A stretch of 64,000 nucleotides of DNA from Streptomyces sp. (lineage in GTDB: Bacteria > Actinomycetota > Actinomycetes > Streptomycetales > Streptomycetaceae). Under the pieces are notes generated by a model. The model saw nothing but the letters and a program-made list of their open reading frames with translations. It searched no databases and was not told where the DNA came from. Of this stretch, positions 8,351 to 17,129 are shown one piece after another (the stretch's first letter is position 1; the number at the start of each line of letters is the position of its first letter). Where the stretch lies: NCBI RefSeq assembly GCF_019510245.1, contig NZ_JAEKKT010000124.1:1-64000 (forward strand), read 5' to 3'. A program made the position numbers and the translations under genes.

Positions 8351-10524
8351 ACACCGCTCCCTTCCTGTACGTCACCCGCGCCGTGCGGACCGAAGGCGAA
8401 GCTCCGGGGTGCGCCCCCTACGTCCACCGGCACGGGCGGGCCGCCGCCCGGCGGCGTGACGAGCAGGTCGCCGACGCCCTCGGCGGTCCCGGTCACGCAC
8501 CGAGCGGTCCGCCGGTAGCCCCGTACGACGACGCCGGGCGCCATGTCCAGCAGGACCCGTCCTTCGAGGCGGACGGTGAGCCGGTCGGCCGCCCGGACGT
8601 CGAGGCGGCCCTCGCCCAGGGGCAGGTTGCACAGTTCGGCCGGTTCGCCCGGGTGCGCGAACCGCCAGCCGTCCGGGCGTGCGTCGGCCAGTTCGCCGAA
8701 GGCGAGGTACGCCAGCAGGCCGCCCCAGGCCATCAACCCGTCCGATCTCTTCCGAAAGCTCGTCAGGTTCTCGCCGTCGACGGCCGGATAGTTCTCCCGG
8801 ACGTGGCCGTGCTCGTGCCACTCGTGGAGGAACAGCCGCAGCAGGTCCCCCACCACCGGCCGGCACAGCCCGGTCAGCCCGTACCTCCGCAGCCCGCGTA
8901 CGGCGAGATAGGCCATCGGTGCCCAGATCCGGCCGCGCCAGTACGTCGCGGCGAAACCCGGGTCGTCGCGGGCCACGCTGGGCAAGGGCCGTACGCCGCC
9001 CAGCACTTCGGGCCTCAGCAGATCCGCTGCCGTCGTCGCCGCACGGTCTGGGTCCGGCAAGCCGCCCAGCAGCGCGTACAGCATCGTCGGCGAGACGTGC
9101 GGATCGTGCGTGCCCGCCGAGGTGAGGTTGCGGTAGCCGCCGCGCTCGTCGTCCCACAGCAGCCGGTCGGCGGCCGCCCCGGCCGCGGCGGCCTCGGCGT
9201 GCAGGCGGTCGGCCGTCGTGCGCTCCCCCAGGAGGCCGGCGATGTCCGCCAGCGCCTCGGCGTCGGCGATGTGCAGCGCGTTCAGGCCGACGTCGGCGAG
9301 GTCCATGGTGCGGGTCGCCGGGTCGTACCGGGCCTCGTCGTACATGGGCGAATCGTCCAGGCCCGACTCGCGTCTGGCCCGGTCCAGGGTCGCGGACGCG
9401 GGGTCGCCCGCGACCGGGTCGGAGCCCCAGGCGAGCAGCCCGTGCGGCCCGCGGCGGGCCCTGGGCCACCAGTCGTGCCAGGCCAGCAGGGCCGGGAAGG
9501 TGGTGTCGAGCAGCGCCGTGTCACGGGTCCCGGGCGAGAGACCGCCCGCCAGATACGCCTGATACACCGTCAGCGCCCCCACCGGGGGCTGTGAGCGGTC
9601 GCCGGTGCGGCCCCTGTCGTCCGAGACCCGGTTCGGGATCATGCCGGCCTCGTCCGCGTACGGGAGGATCTGCCGGAAGATGCCGCGCGCGTAGTCCCGG
9701 TCGACGGCCGAGGCGGTGAGTCCGGTGAAGAACGTGTCCCAGGCGTGCAGCGCCCAGGTGCCGTAGAAGCCCTTGCGTTCGGCGCACACGAAGTCCCGTG
9801 AGGTGGGCGTCAGGACGCGGCCGATGTCCGGGGCGTAGACGGTGTTCCAGGTGACGGCCCGGGTCAGGGCGTCGGCGGCGTCGCCCAGCCAGCCACTTGA
9901 ACGAAGCGAGGTGCGTTCCGCTGCGCGGGCCGCGCGGTGTCGTCTTTCGGCTGCCGCGCCGTTGTGGCTGGCCGCGCCCCGCGGCGGAGCCGCACATCGA
10001 TGCAGCGCCGCGCCCCTTCGGGGCGCTGATGCGGCCGGCGCGATCCGCAGATCCACGTCGGCTTCGGTGTCGAACGCCAGCACCAGCGCAGTCGCCGGGC
10101 CCTCGATCCTGCGGCCCGGTGTCGAAGTGACGACCGTCCAACGGATGCCGCCTGCGCCGACGGTGGCGGCCAGGTCCGTCTGCTGCTCGATGTCGTCCAG
10201 GCCCTCCACCGACAGCACGATCGCCCCCGTGCTCTCGGCCAGGGCATCCAGCACGTCCCCGGGACCGCCCGCGAACTCCAGCCGCAACCGGTGGCCGCCC
10301 GCCCGTACCGTCACCTCGGCGTAGCTGCCGTCCACGGTGTGCGGGCCGAGCCGCTCGAGTCCGTCGCGCCAGGTGAATCCGTCCAGTACCGGGCCTTCCG
10401 GGCCAAGGACGCCGAACCGTACCCGCGGCCCGTGCGGCAGCCTGTTCATGCCGGTGTGCGTTCGGACATCCCAGGTGTTCCAGCCGGTCGGCGCCGGAGT
10501 CACGGCGCGCCGCCCCTCGTTCAT
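8347..10524 (-). CDS. GH63/trehalase-like (alpha/alpha)6-barrel glycosidase with repeat-encoded insert
   Basis: A 725-residue predicted intracellular glycoside hydrolase. An amino-terminal beta-sandwich covers about residues 1-165 (from PTGWNTWDVRTHTGMNRLPH). A helical barrel follows, with FYGTWALHAWDTFFTGLTAS, IPNRVSDDRG, SDPVAGDPASATLDRARRES, DSPMYDEARYD, DVGLNALHI and YWRGRIWAPMAYLAVRGLR, all typical of GH63-like catalytic domains. A small beta domain closes the protein. Between the sandwich and the barrel, near residues 166-192, a palindromic repeat encodes RRGAALHRCAAPPRGA in frame. The gene overlaps its upstream and downstream neighbours by ATGA. It would trim imported oligosaccharides. 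Acid and base residues cannot be fixed without alignment. Confidence 0.85.
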   Translation of the reverse strand: MNEGRRAVTPAPTGWNTWDVRTHTGMNRLPHGPRVRFGVLGPEGPVLDGFTWRDGLERLGPHTVDGSYAEVTVRAGGHRLRLEFAGGPGDVLDALAESTGAIVLSVEGLDDIEQQTDLAATVGAGGIRWTVVTSTPGRRIEGPATALVLAFDTEADVDLRIAPAASAPRRGAALHRCAAPPRGAASHNGAAAERRHRAARAAERTSLRSSGWLGDAADALTRAVTWNTVYAPDIGRVLTPTSRDFVCAERKGFYGTWALHAWDTFFTGLTASAVDRDYARGIFRQILPYADEAGMIPNRVSDDRGRTGDRSQPPVGALTVYQAYLAGGLSPGTRDTALLDTTFPALLAWHDWWPRARRGPHGLLAWGSDPVAGDPASATLDRARRESGLDDSPMYDEARYDPATRTMDLADVGLNALHIADAEALADIAGLLGERTTADRLHAEAAAAGAAADRLLWDDERGGYRNLTSAGTHDPHVSPTMLYALLGGLPDPDRAATTAADLLRPEVLGGVRPLPSVARDDPGFAATYWRGRIWAPMAYLAVRGLRRYGLTGLCRPVVGDLLRLFLHEWHEHGHVRENYPAVDGENLTSFRKRSDGLMAWGGLLAYLAFGELADARPDGWRFAHPGEPAELCNLPLGEGRLDVRAADRLTVRLEGRVLLDMAPGVVVRGYRRTARCVTGTAEGVGDLLVTPPGGGPPVPVDVGGAPRSFAFGPHGAGDVQEGSGV
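9950..10027. repeat. Streptomyces palindromic repeat, copy 2, in frame inside a gene
   Basis: This is the second copy of the 78-base element found at 6640-6717, in the same orientation and translated in the same frame. It sits between the beta-sandwich and catalytic barrel of the GH63-like gene. The terminal GGGGCGC hairpin, the GCGGCGGAGCCGC palindrome and the CACATCGATGCAGC core are all preserved. The following coding bases (read on the minus strand, AACGGCGCGGCAGCCGAAAG) also look like the usual tail of this repeat. Confidence 0.85.
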
Positions 10525-11345
10525 ACGACCGCCTTGCCGTCGGCGGTGCCGTCCCCCGGCACCGAGTCGTCCAGGTCCAGGGCCGCGTCCAGCAGCGCCT
10601 GCGTGTACGCGTGGCGCGGTGCGGTCAGCACCTCGCCGGTGCGGCCCTCCTCCACGATCACGCCCCGGCGCATCACCGCCACCCGGTCGGCGATCTGGTG
10701 CACCACTCCCAGGTCGTGCGAGATGAACAGCATCGCGAGCCGGTGCCGGCCGCGCAGGTCGGCCAGCAGGCGCAGGATCTGGGCCTGCACCGAGACGTCG
10801 AGCGCCGACACCGCCTCGTCGCACACCAGCAGCCGGGGCCGCACCGCCAGCGCCCTGGCGATGCTGACCCGCTGGCACTGGCCGCCCGACAGGTCCCCCG
10901 CGCGCCGGGCCGCCACCTCGGGGTCGAGCCCCATGTCGGCGAGGAGCCGGTGCAGTGCCGCGGTGCGGTCGCCCTCGGGTGCGGTGACCGGGTGCGTGCT
11001 CCAGACCTCGGCGATGATCGAGGCGACCGTCATGCGCGGGTTGAGCGAGGACCGCGGGTCCTGGATCACCATCTGCACCGCACGCTGCAGTTCGGGCGGC
11101 CGGCGCCCCGCGCGGCCGAGCGGCCGTCCCTCGAAGGTGACGGTCCCGGCGCCGGGCCGCAGGAGGCCGGCCACGCACCGGGCGACGGTCGTCTTGCCGG
11201 AGCCCGACTCGCCGACCAGCCCGAGCGTCTCCTCGGGTGCCACCGACAGGCTCACCCCGTCCACGGCGACCTGACCACTTCGCCGCCCTCCGTAACGGAC
11301 GCGCAGGTCACGCACGTCGAGGAGGGCCCGTTCGCCCGTGCTCAC
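10521..11345 (-). CDS. Dipeptide/oligosaccharide ABC transporter ATPase (DppF/OppF type)
   Basis: A 274-residue ATP-binding subunit. The Walker A motif is GESGSGKTT near residue 45, the Q-loop is VIQDPRSSLNPRMTV, the ABC signature is LSGGQCQRVS, Walker B is LLVCDEAVSALD and the switch histidine is in LFISHDLGVV. It pairs with the DppD-type ATPase encoded just upstream to energise the two permeases of this operon. Starts and stops overlap by ATGA on both sides. The cargo is probably a sugar oligomer or glycopeptide rather than a peptide, because the operon otherwise encodes glycan enzymes. Confidence 0.92.
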   Translation of the reverse strand: MSTGERALLDVRDLRVRYGGRRSGQVAVDGVSLSVAPEETLGLVGESGSGKTTVARCVAGLLRPGAGTVTFEGRPLGRAGRRPPELQRAVQMVIQDPRSSLNPRMTVASIIAEVWSTHPVTAPEGDRTAALHRLLADMGLDPEVAARRAGDLSGGQCQRVSIARALAVRPRLLVCDEAVSALDVSVQAQILRLLADLRGRHRLAMLFISHDLGVVHQIADRVAVMRRGVIVEEGRTGEVLTAPRHAYTQALLDAALDLDDSVPGDGTADGKAVV

Positions 11346-12373
11346 GACTGTGGCACCTCCTCCGCGAAGTGGCAGGCGCTCCAGCGGCCCGGCGCCACCT
11401 CCCGTACCTCCGGCCGCTCGGCGCGGCAGCGGGCGCGGGCCAGTGGGCAGCGCGGATGGAAGGCGCAGCCGGCCGGCCGGTTCGCGGGGGTCGCCGGGGC
11501 CCCGGGCAGCGGGTCGGCCAGTGCGGTGCGGGTCCGGACGGCGGGCACGCTGCGCACCAGGGCGGCGGTGTACGGGTGGCAGGGCCGCCGCAGGACGTCA
11601 CGGGCGGGCCCGCGTTCGCAGACCCGCCCGGCGTACATCACCACCACCTGTCCGCCGACGTGTGACACGACCCGCAGGTCGTGGCTGACCAGCAGCATCG
11701 CCAGGCCGTCCGCCGCCTGGATGCCGGCCAGCAGCCGCAGGATCCGGGACTGCACGGTGACGTCGAGCGCCGTCGTGGGCTCGTCGGCGAGCAGCAGCGC
11801 GGGGTTTCCCGCCAGCGCCATCGCGATCACGGCGCGTTGGCGCAATCCTCCGGAGAGTTCGTGCGGGTAGGCGCGCATCCGCCGCTCCGGCTCCGGCACG
11901 CCGACCCGGTCGAGGAGTTCGACGACCCGGCGGTTCACCTCGGCACGCGGCAGCCGGTCGCGGCGCGGTATCTCGCCGACCTGACGGCCGATCCGCTGGG
12001 TCGGGTTGAGGGCGGCGAGCGGGTCCTGGAAGATCATGGCGATCTCCCGGCCGCGTACCGCGCGGCGCCGTGCCGGGCCGGCGGCGAGCAGGTCCTCGCC
12101 GTGCCACAGCAGCCGGCCGGCGAGCGTGGCGCCCTCGGGTGGCAGGCCCAGGACCGCCTGGGCGGTCATGGTCTTCCCGCTGCCGGACTCGCCGATCAGC
12201 CCCACGGTGGTGGCCCGCGGCACGTCGAAGGAGACGCCGTCCAGCACGCGGGTCCGGGTGCCGCGCGGGCCGGGAAGTTCCACCACCAGGTCCTCGATCC
12301 GCAGGACCGGCCCGTCCGTCGTGGCCGGCGCCTTCCCGGCCCCGTGTTCGCGCGCGGTTCCGGCGGGGCTCAC
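11342..12373 (-). CDS. Dipeptide/oligosaccharide ABC transporter ATPase (DppD/OppD type)
   Basis: A 343-residue ATP-binding subunit with Walker A GESGSGKTM, Q-loop IFQDPLAALNPTQRIGRQ, signature LSGGLRQRAVIAMAL, Walker B LLLADEPTTALD and SHDLRVV. The carboxy terminus carries the oligopeptide-type tail GCAFHPRCPLARARC with paired cysteines, typical of DppD/OppD subunits. The GTG at 12373 is chosen because it forms a GTGA overlap with the stop of the binding-protein gene. It acts as a heterodimer with the following ATPase. Confidence 0.92.
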   Translation of the reverse strand: MSPAGTAREHGAGKAPATTDGPVLRIEDLVVELPGPRGTRTRVLDGVSFDVPRATTVGLIGESGSGKTMTAQAVLGLPPEGATLAGRLLWHGEDLLAAGPARRRAVRGREIAMIFQDPLAALNPTQRIGRQVGEIPRRDRLPRAEVNRRVVELLDRVGVPEPERRMRAYPHELSGGLRQRAVIAMALAGNPALLLADEPTTALDVTVQSRILRLLAGIQAADGLAMLLVSHDLRVVSHVGGQVVVMYAGRVCERGPARDVLRRPCHPYTAALVRSVPAVRTRTALADPLPGAPATPANRPAGCAFHPRCPLARARCRAERPEVREVAPGRWSACHFAEEVPQS

Positions 12374-13911
12374 GAGCCGCCGGTCCGTACGCCGGCGAAG
12401 TCCGGCAGCCCGCTGGCGTCGGGGACGAAGCCCTTCAGGTCGCTGTTCCAGGCGTAGGCGATGCTCACGGACATCGGGTACATGCCGACCGCGTCCCGCC
12501 AGATGATGTCGCCGGCCCGGCCGTAGAGGTCGGTGCGCTTCGCCTTGTCGGCCGTCGCGCCGGCCGACGCCAGGAGACCGTCCAGCTTCTTGTTGCAGTA
12601 GCCCATGCGCTTGGCCGCGCAGGTGTAGAGGCGGCCGAGGTTGCTGGCCGCGTCGTAGCTGGGGGTGGCCAGCTGCTGGAAGTTGATGTCCCACCTGAGC
12701 GCGAGCAGGTCCTCCGTGAAGACGGCCTGCTCCTTCTCCAGCGGTTCCACCTGCACGCCGACCTTCTGCAGGTCCGAGACGACGGCCTGGATGAAGGGCT
12801 TGAACTCGTCGTTGGCGAACTGCAGCCGGAGCTTCTTCGAGAAGTCGAACCCGGCGGCGGTGAGGGCCGCCTTGGCGGCTGCCGGGTCGTAGGCGACGGC
12901 GGGCTGCGGCACGTGGCCGAGGACGACGCTCGTGACGGGCGCGTCGGCCGCCTTGCCGGTGTCGGGGTAGAGCTTGCCGATGATGGTGCGGAAGTCGACG
13001 GCCTGCCAGATGGCCCGGCGGACCTTCGCGTCCTTGAGGGCGGGGACCGAGGAGTTGAACCACATGGTGAACTCGGCGCTGCTCGGCACGGTCTGCACGG
13101 TGAGGCCCTTCTGGCCTTTCAGCGAGGCCAGTTGGTCGTCGGGGATGCCCCAGACGACGTCCACCTCGCCGGTGCGCAGGGCGGTCATGCGGGCCGCGAG
13201 TTCGGGGATGTTCCGGATGGTGACCTTGCCGAGCGTGGGCTTCGTGCCCCGGTACTTCTTGTTGGGCACCAGGACCAGCGACCCGCTCGGGGTGAACGCG
13301 TCGACGGTGAACGGCCCCGAGCCGACGGGGTGGTTGAAGAAGGCGGTGTCGTCCTTGCCGACGCCCGACGGGAGGACGTAGAAGGTGCCGAGCTTGCCGG
13401 GGACGGACGCGTCGGGCGTGGGGCTGTGCAGGACCACCTCGGTGGCGGAGACCTTGGTCATGGTGTCGCCGGGGAAGTTGCCCGCGTTGGGGCCGTTCAG
13501 GCTGATCATCCGCTGGAAGGAGGCGACCACGTCGTCGGCGTCGAGGGCGGAGCCGTCGGAGAAGGTGACGCCGGAGCGCAGCGTGAACGTCCAGGCGGTG
13601 ACGTCCTTGTTGGGCTTCCAGGACGCGGCGAGGTCGCCTTCGAGGGTGCCGTCCGCGTCGGGTTTCACGAGTCTGCCGAAGATCTCCTGGGCGGCCAGCT
13701 GGGTGCCCGTGGAGGCGCCCTGGGCTCCGTGCGGGTCCAGGCTCTCAATCGGGTAGGTGCCGGCGACCGTCACGTCTCCCGAGGCGGAACCGCCCCCGTT
13801 GCCGTCGCCGCCGGTGGTCGTCGAGCAGGCGGCGAGGAGCGCCGCGCCCGCCGTGGCGGTGGAGGCGAGCCGGATCAGCCGGCTCCGCCCGTGCTCACGC
13901 GTCCTGGTCAT
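12370..13911 (-). CDS. Extracellular solute-binding lipoprotein, family 5
   Basis: A 513-residue lipoprotein. A positively charged start and hydrophobic segment end in the lipobox LLAAC (cysteine near residue 29), followed by a Gly/Ser/Thr linker. The family-5 binding fold shows YPIESLDPHGAQ, LAASWKPNKDVTAWTFTLRS, GVTFSDGSALDADDVVASF, PVGSGPF and VRRAIWQAVDF. GAGAGGAG precedes the ATG at 13911. It captures substrate outside the membrane for the permeases encoded upstream. The family handles peptides, but also nickel and oligosaccharides, and the context here favours a glycan fragment. Confidence 0.92.
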   Translation of the reverse strand: MTRTREHGRSRLIRLASTATAGAALLAACSTTTGGDGNGGGSASGDVTVAGTYPIESLDPHGAQGASTGTQLAAQEIFGRLVKPDADGTLEGDLAASWKPNKDVTAWTFTLRSGVTFSDGSALDADDVVASFQRMISLNGPNAGNFPGDTMTKVSATEVVLHSPTPDASVPGKLGTFYVLPSGVGKDDTAFFNHPVGSGPFTVDAFTPSGSLVLVPNKKYRGTKPTLGKVTIRNIPELAARMTALRTGEVDVVWGIPDDQLASLKGQKGLTVQTVPSSAEFTMWFNSSVPALKDAKVRRAIWQAVDFRTIIGKLYPDTGKAADAPVTSVVLGHVPQPAVAYDPAAAKAALTAAGFDFSKKLRLQFANDEFKPFIQAVVSDLQKVGVQVEPLEKEQAVFTEDLLALRWDINFQQLATPSYDAASNLGRLYTCAAKRMGYCNKKLDGLLASAGATADKAKRTDLYGRAGDIIWRDAVGMYPMSVSIAYAWNSDLKGFVPDASGLPDFAGVRTGGS

Positions 13912-14021
13912 GATGGTGCTCCTCTCGATCGAGGGTCGGTCGGAGTCAGCCGGTGGGTGAGGCGCTGTGCGTCGCTGTGCCGTCGTACGACGGGCCGGGG
14001 GTTCCGGTCGTGGCGTGGGTC

Positions 14022-14900
14022 CTAGTAGGGGCGGCCGCGCCCGTAGCGGGCGGTGAGCTGGTCGCCGAGGATGCCCACGTTGACGATCAGGAGGGACAGG
14101 GCGATGCCCGGCAGGGTGGAGATCCACCATTGCGTTTCCAGGTACTCCTTGCCGTTGGCGATGCTCTGCCCCCACGACACGGCCGACAGGGGCAGCCCGA
14201 TGCCGAGGAAGCTGAGTCCCGCCTCCGCCAGCACCACCAGTGCGAACTCGAGCGTGGCGAGGGCGACGATCGGTCCGGCCGTGAACGGGAGCACGTGCCG
14301 GGCGAGGACGGTCCGGCCGGGCACTCCCAGCACCCGGGCGGCGTCGACCCACGGCCGTTCCCTGAGCGAGAGCGCGATGCCCCGGGTGACACGGGCGAAG
14401 CCGATCCAGCCGGTCGCCGAGAGCGCGACGACGACCAGCAGGACACTGCGCTCGAAGGCGCCCGCGATCACGATCGCCAGCAGGATCGCGGGGAAGGCCA
14501 GCAGGACGTCGAAGATCCGGGCCAGTACGGCGTCGGCGACACCCCGGAAGTAACCGGCGACGGCACCGAGGAGGACCCCGACCAGACAGGACAGCGCGAC
14601 CGTGGACACGCCGATGAGTACCGCCGTCCGGGCCCCGTAGACGATCTGGGCGAGCATGTCGCGGCCGAGTCCGTCGGTGCCGAGCCAGGCCGTGCCCCCG
14701 GTGGACACCCTGGAACCGGGGGCGAGCAGCCGGTCGTCCAGGGAGGTGTGCACCGGGTCGTAGTGGATCAGCAGGGGCCCTGCGACGGCCACCAGCAGGT
14801 AGCAGCCCACCACCACGGCGGGGACACGGGACAGGAGCGGGCGCCGGGTCCGCCGCGGAGCCGTCATCGACTGCTCGACGGCGAAGGTGAGGTCGGCCAT
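14022..14900 (-). CDS. ABC transporter permease, DppC type
   Basis: A 292-residue inner-membrane permease with about six helices. The amino-terminal OppC-type segment precedes WLGTDGLGRDMLAQIVYGAR, which is the standard DppC signature, and the EAA loop reads DAARVLGVPGRTVLARHVLP. The ATG at 14900 shares one base with the stop of the DppB-type gene (TGATG). A 110-base gap separates it from the binding-protein gene, the largest gap inside this operon apart from none at the other joints except before the sialidase. Confidence 0.92.
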   Translation of the reverse strand: MADLTFAVEQSMTAPRRTRRPLLSRVPAVVVGCYLLVAVAGPLLIHYDPVHTSLDDRLLAPGSRVSTGGTAWLGTDGLGRDMLAQIVYGARTAVLIGVSTVALSCLVGVLLGAVAGYFRGVADAVLARIFDVLLAFPAILLAIVIAGAFERSVLLVVVALSATGWIGFARVTRGIALSLRERPWVDAARVLGVPGRTVLARHVLPFTAGPIVALATLEFALVVLAEAGLSFLGIGLPLSAVSWGQSIANGKEYLETQWWISTLPGIALSLLIVNVGILGDQLTARYGRGRPY

Positions 14901-15826
14901 CAGACGGCTCCCGTCCGGATCCGCGGATCCAGCTGGGCGATGAGCAGATCGGCCATCAGGTTGAGCACGACCACGATCCCGGCGATGAGCAGGGTCGCGC
15001 CCTGGACGACCGTGTAGTCGCGATTGGCGACCGCCTCCACCACCAGCGATCCCAGACCGGGCCACGCGAACACGTTCTCGACGATCACGGCGCCGCCGAC
15101 CAGCGCCCCGACCTGGACTCCCACCACGGTCACCACCGGGATCAGCGAGTTGCGCAGGGCGTGGCCGAACAGCACCTGACGCTCGGTCAGGCCCTTGGCG
15201 CGTGCCGTCCGGATGTAGCTCTCGCCCATCGTCTCCGCGACGCTGGTCCGGGTCAGCCGGGCGATGATCGCGACGAACGGGAACGAGAGGGTGACGGCGG
15301 GCAGCACCAGGTGCTGGGGCGTGCCGACCCCGGAACTGGGCAGCAGGCGCAGGGTCAGGGCGAAGACCAGCACCAGCATGATGCCGATCCAGAACGTCGG
15401 GAACGACTGGAGGGCGATCGTGCAGGCCGAGACCACCCGGTCCATGAGCCCGCCGGGCCGCGCGCCGGCCAGCATGCCGAGCGTCAGTCCGGCGATCACC
15501 GCGATCGCGGTGGCCGTCACGGTGAGGTCGACGGTGGCGGGCAGCCGGTCGAGGACCGCGCCCATCGCCGACCTGCCGAGCCAGTGCGACTGGCCGAAGT
15601 CGAGTCGGCAGACGTCGCCGAGGTAGCTGAGGTACTGCGCGCCGAGCGGCCGGTCGAGGCCGAGCGAGGAGCGCAGCTGGTCGATCTGGCTGCGGGTGGC
15701 GTCCGGGCCGAGCAGTACCGTCGCGGGGTCGCCCGGCGCGGCCCGGACGATGAGGAAGATGAGCGAGGCGGCGCCCCACATCACGAAGACCCCGACGAGC
15801 AGCCGGTGCACGATCATCCGGATCAT
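14900..15826 (-). CDS. ABC transporter permease, DppB type
   Basis: A 308-residue permease. The first helix (LLVGVFVMWGAASLIFLIV) leads into RAAPGDPATVLLGPDATRSQ and LGLDRPLGAQYLSYLGD, which mark the DppB family. The EAA motif is YIRTARAKGLTERQVLFGHA, and the protein ends LIAQLDPRIRTG as these permeases do. It forms the membrane channel with the DppC-type partner. The ATG overlaps the LacI gene stop by four bases, so regulator and transporter are translated from one message. Confidence 0.93.
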   Translation of the reverse strand: MIRMIVHRLLVGVFVMWGAASLIFLIVRAAPGDPATVLLGPDATRSQIDQLRSSLGLDRPLGAQYLSYLGDVCRLDFGQSHWLGRSAMGAVLDRLPATVDLTVTATAIAVIAGLTLGMLAGARPGGLMDRVVSACTIALQSFPTFWIGIMLVLVFALTLRLLPSSGVGTPQHLVLPAVTLSFPFVAIIARLTRTSVAETMGESYIRTARAKGLTERQVLFGHALRNSLIPVVTVVGVQVGALVGGAVIVENVFAWPGLGSLVVEAVANRDYTVVQGATLLIAGIVVVLNLMADLLIAQLDPRIRTGAV

Positions 15827-16932
15827 GTCCTCGGCCCCCTGCCGGCGGTACGACCGGTCGGTACCGGGCCGATCGAGTCGCCCGGTACGAAGGCGCAGGG
15901 CACCGTGAGTTGTCGCGGCTCGGGGGTCTCCTGGTCGAGCAGCTCGATCAGCACCCGTACGGCTTCCCCGGCCATCTGGGCGCGGGGCAGCGAGAACCGT
16001 GTCCAGTTCCGCGACCGGGGTGTCCAGGACGGCGGATCGCCCAGCAGGGCCAGCGAGCAGTCCTCAGGGAACCGGACCCGTTCCGTGCCGGCCATGGCCG
16101 CCAGCGCCTCGGTGAGCCGGTTGTCCTCGGCCGGCTCGACCAGCAGCGCGGTGATCCCGAGTCCGTCGGTCCACGCCGTCAGCCGGTCGACCGTCAGGTC
16201 CGCCGGATCGGCCAGGCTCCGGATCAGCGCCTCGTCCACGGCGATACCGGCGTCGGCCAGTCCGCGCCGGTATCCCTCCTCGCGGTCCCTGGTGGGCTCG
16301 CTGTCCTCCGGGGCCCGCAGATGCAGGATCCGGCGGTGACCGAGCCGCGCCAGTTCCGCGACGAGTGCCGCGGTCGCCGAGACGTAGTCGGCGGCCACGT
16401 AGGAGAGTTCACCGCCGTCCACCTCGCGGCGTCCGACGAAGACGAACGGGAAGTCCTCCCGGACCAGCGCGGACAGGTCCTCGCGGCGGACGTTCCGGCC
16501 GAGCAGGACACAACCGTCCGCGATCTTCAGCCGGTTGGTGCCACCGGCGTAGATGGACCGCTCGGCCGTCACCGTGCTGGACGCGCTCCCGCCGGAGCAG
16601 AAGAGCAGCAGGTCGTAGCCCTGCCGTGCCGTCTCCTCCTCCACGCCGAGCAGGAAGGGGTAGTAGAAGTCGCGTTGGTCGGTCGGGAACACCGACTCGA
16701 AGGTGTAGAGCCCGAGCAGCCGGTTCCGGCCGCCTTTCAGGCTGCGCGCGGCGACATTGGCCGTGTAACCGAGTTCCTCGGCAGCCGCCAGCACGGCCTG
16801 CCGGGTCGGTTCCGCGATCTGCGCACTCGCCGCGCCTCCGCTGATCACCAGCGACACCGTCGCCTGGGAGACTCCGGCGCGCCGGGCGATGTCCCGTTGG
16901 GTGGTGCGTCTACGTCGTTCGGGAGGGGCCAT
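15823..16932 (-). CDS. LacI-family transcriptional regulator, first gene of the glycan operon
   Basis: A 369-residue regulator. The amino-terminal helix-turn-helix is TQRDIARRAGVSQATVSLVI, and the hinge is GYTANVAARSLKGGRNRLLG. The periplasmic-binding-like sensor domain follows (FYYPFLLGVEEETARQGYDL, DGCVLLGRN, GHRRILHLRAPEDSEPTRDR). GGGAGCGCTC precedes the ATG. An ATACGTAT palindrome lies 15 bases upstream of the start and is the likely autoregulatory operator. The sensed inducer is probably the imported sugar or a catabolite. Because the gene leads the operon, expression should be self-limiting until the inducer binds. Confidence 0.93.
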   Translation of the reverse strand: MAPPERRRRTTQRDIARRAGVSQATVSLVISGGAASAQIAEPTRQAVLAAAEELGYTANVAARSLKGGRNRLLGLYTFESVFPTDQRDFYYPFLLGVEEETARQGYDLLLFCSGGSASSTVTAERSIYAGGTNRLKIADGCVLLGRNVRREDLSALVREDFPFVFVGRREVDGGELSYVAADYVSATAALVAELARLGHRRILHLRAPEDSEPTRDREEGYRRGLADAGIAVDEALIRSLADPADLTVDRLTAWTDGLGITALLVEPAEDNRLTEALAAMAGTERVRFPEDCSLALLGDPPSWTPRSRNWTRFSLPRAQMAGEAVRVLIELLDQETPEPRQLTVPCAFVPGDSIGPVPTGRTAGRGPRT

Positions 16933-16944
16933 GAGCGCTCCCAG

Positions 16945-16958
16945 TTAATACGTATCAG
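16945..16958. promoter_or_regulatory. Probable LacI-family operator (TTAATACGTATCAG)
   Basis: The core ATACGTAT at 16948-16955 is a perfect palindrome with the central CG step expected for LacI-family sites. It sits between the divergent LacI operon (start 16932) and the PhyH gene (start about 17130), close to the LacI start, where binding would block transcription of the operon and perhaps influence the divergent pair. Confidence 0.55.
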
Positions 16959-17129
16959 CAAGTGCCGAATGACGGTACCGGGGCCCGGCGAAAGCCGTCA
17001 AGGCACGTGAACGCCCTTTGTCCGGCTTGTTTCTGACAGATGATCCGATCTTGCGGAGTGACCGGATTCGCCATCCCGTGCACGGCTGAGCCATGGCACG
17101 CGGACGCGATGTCCAGGAACATCGGGACC

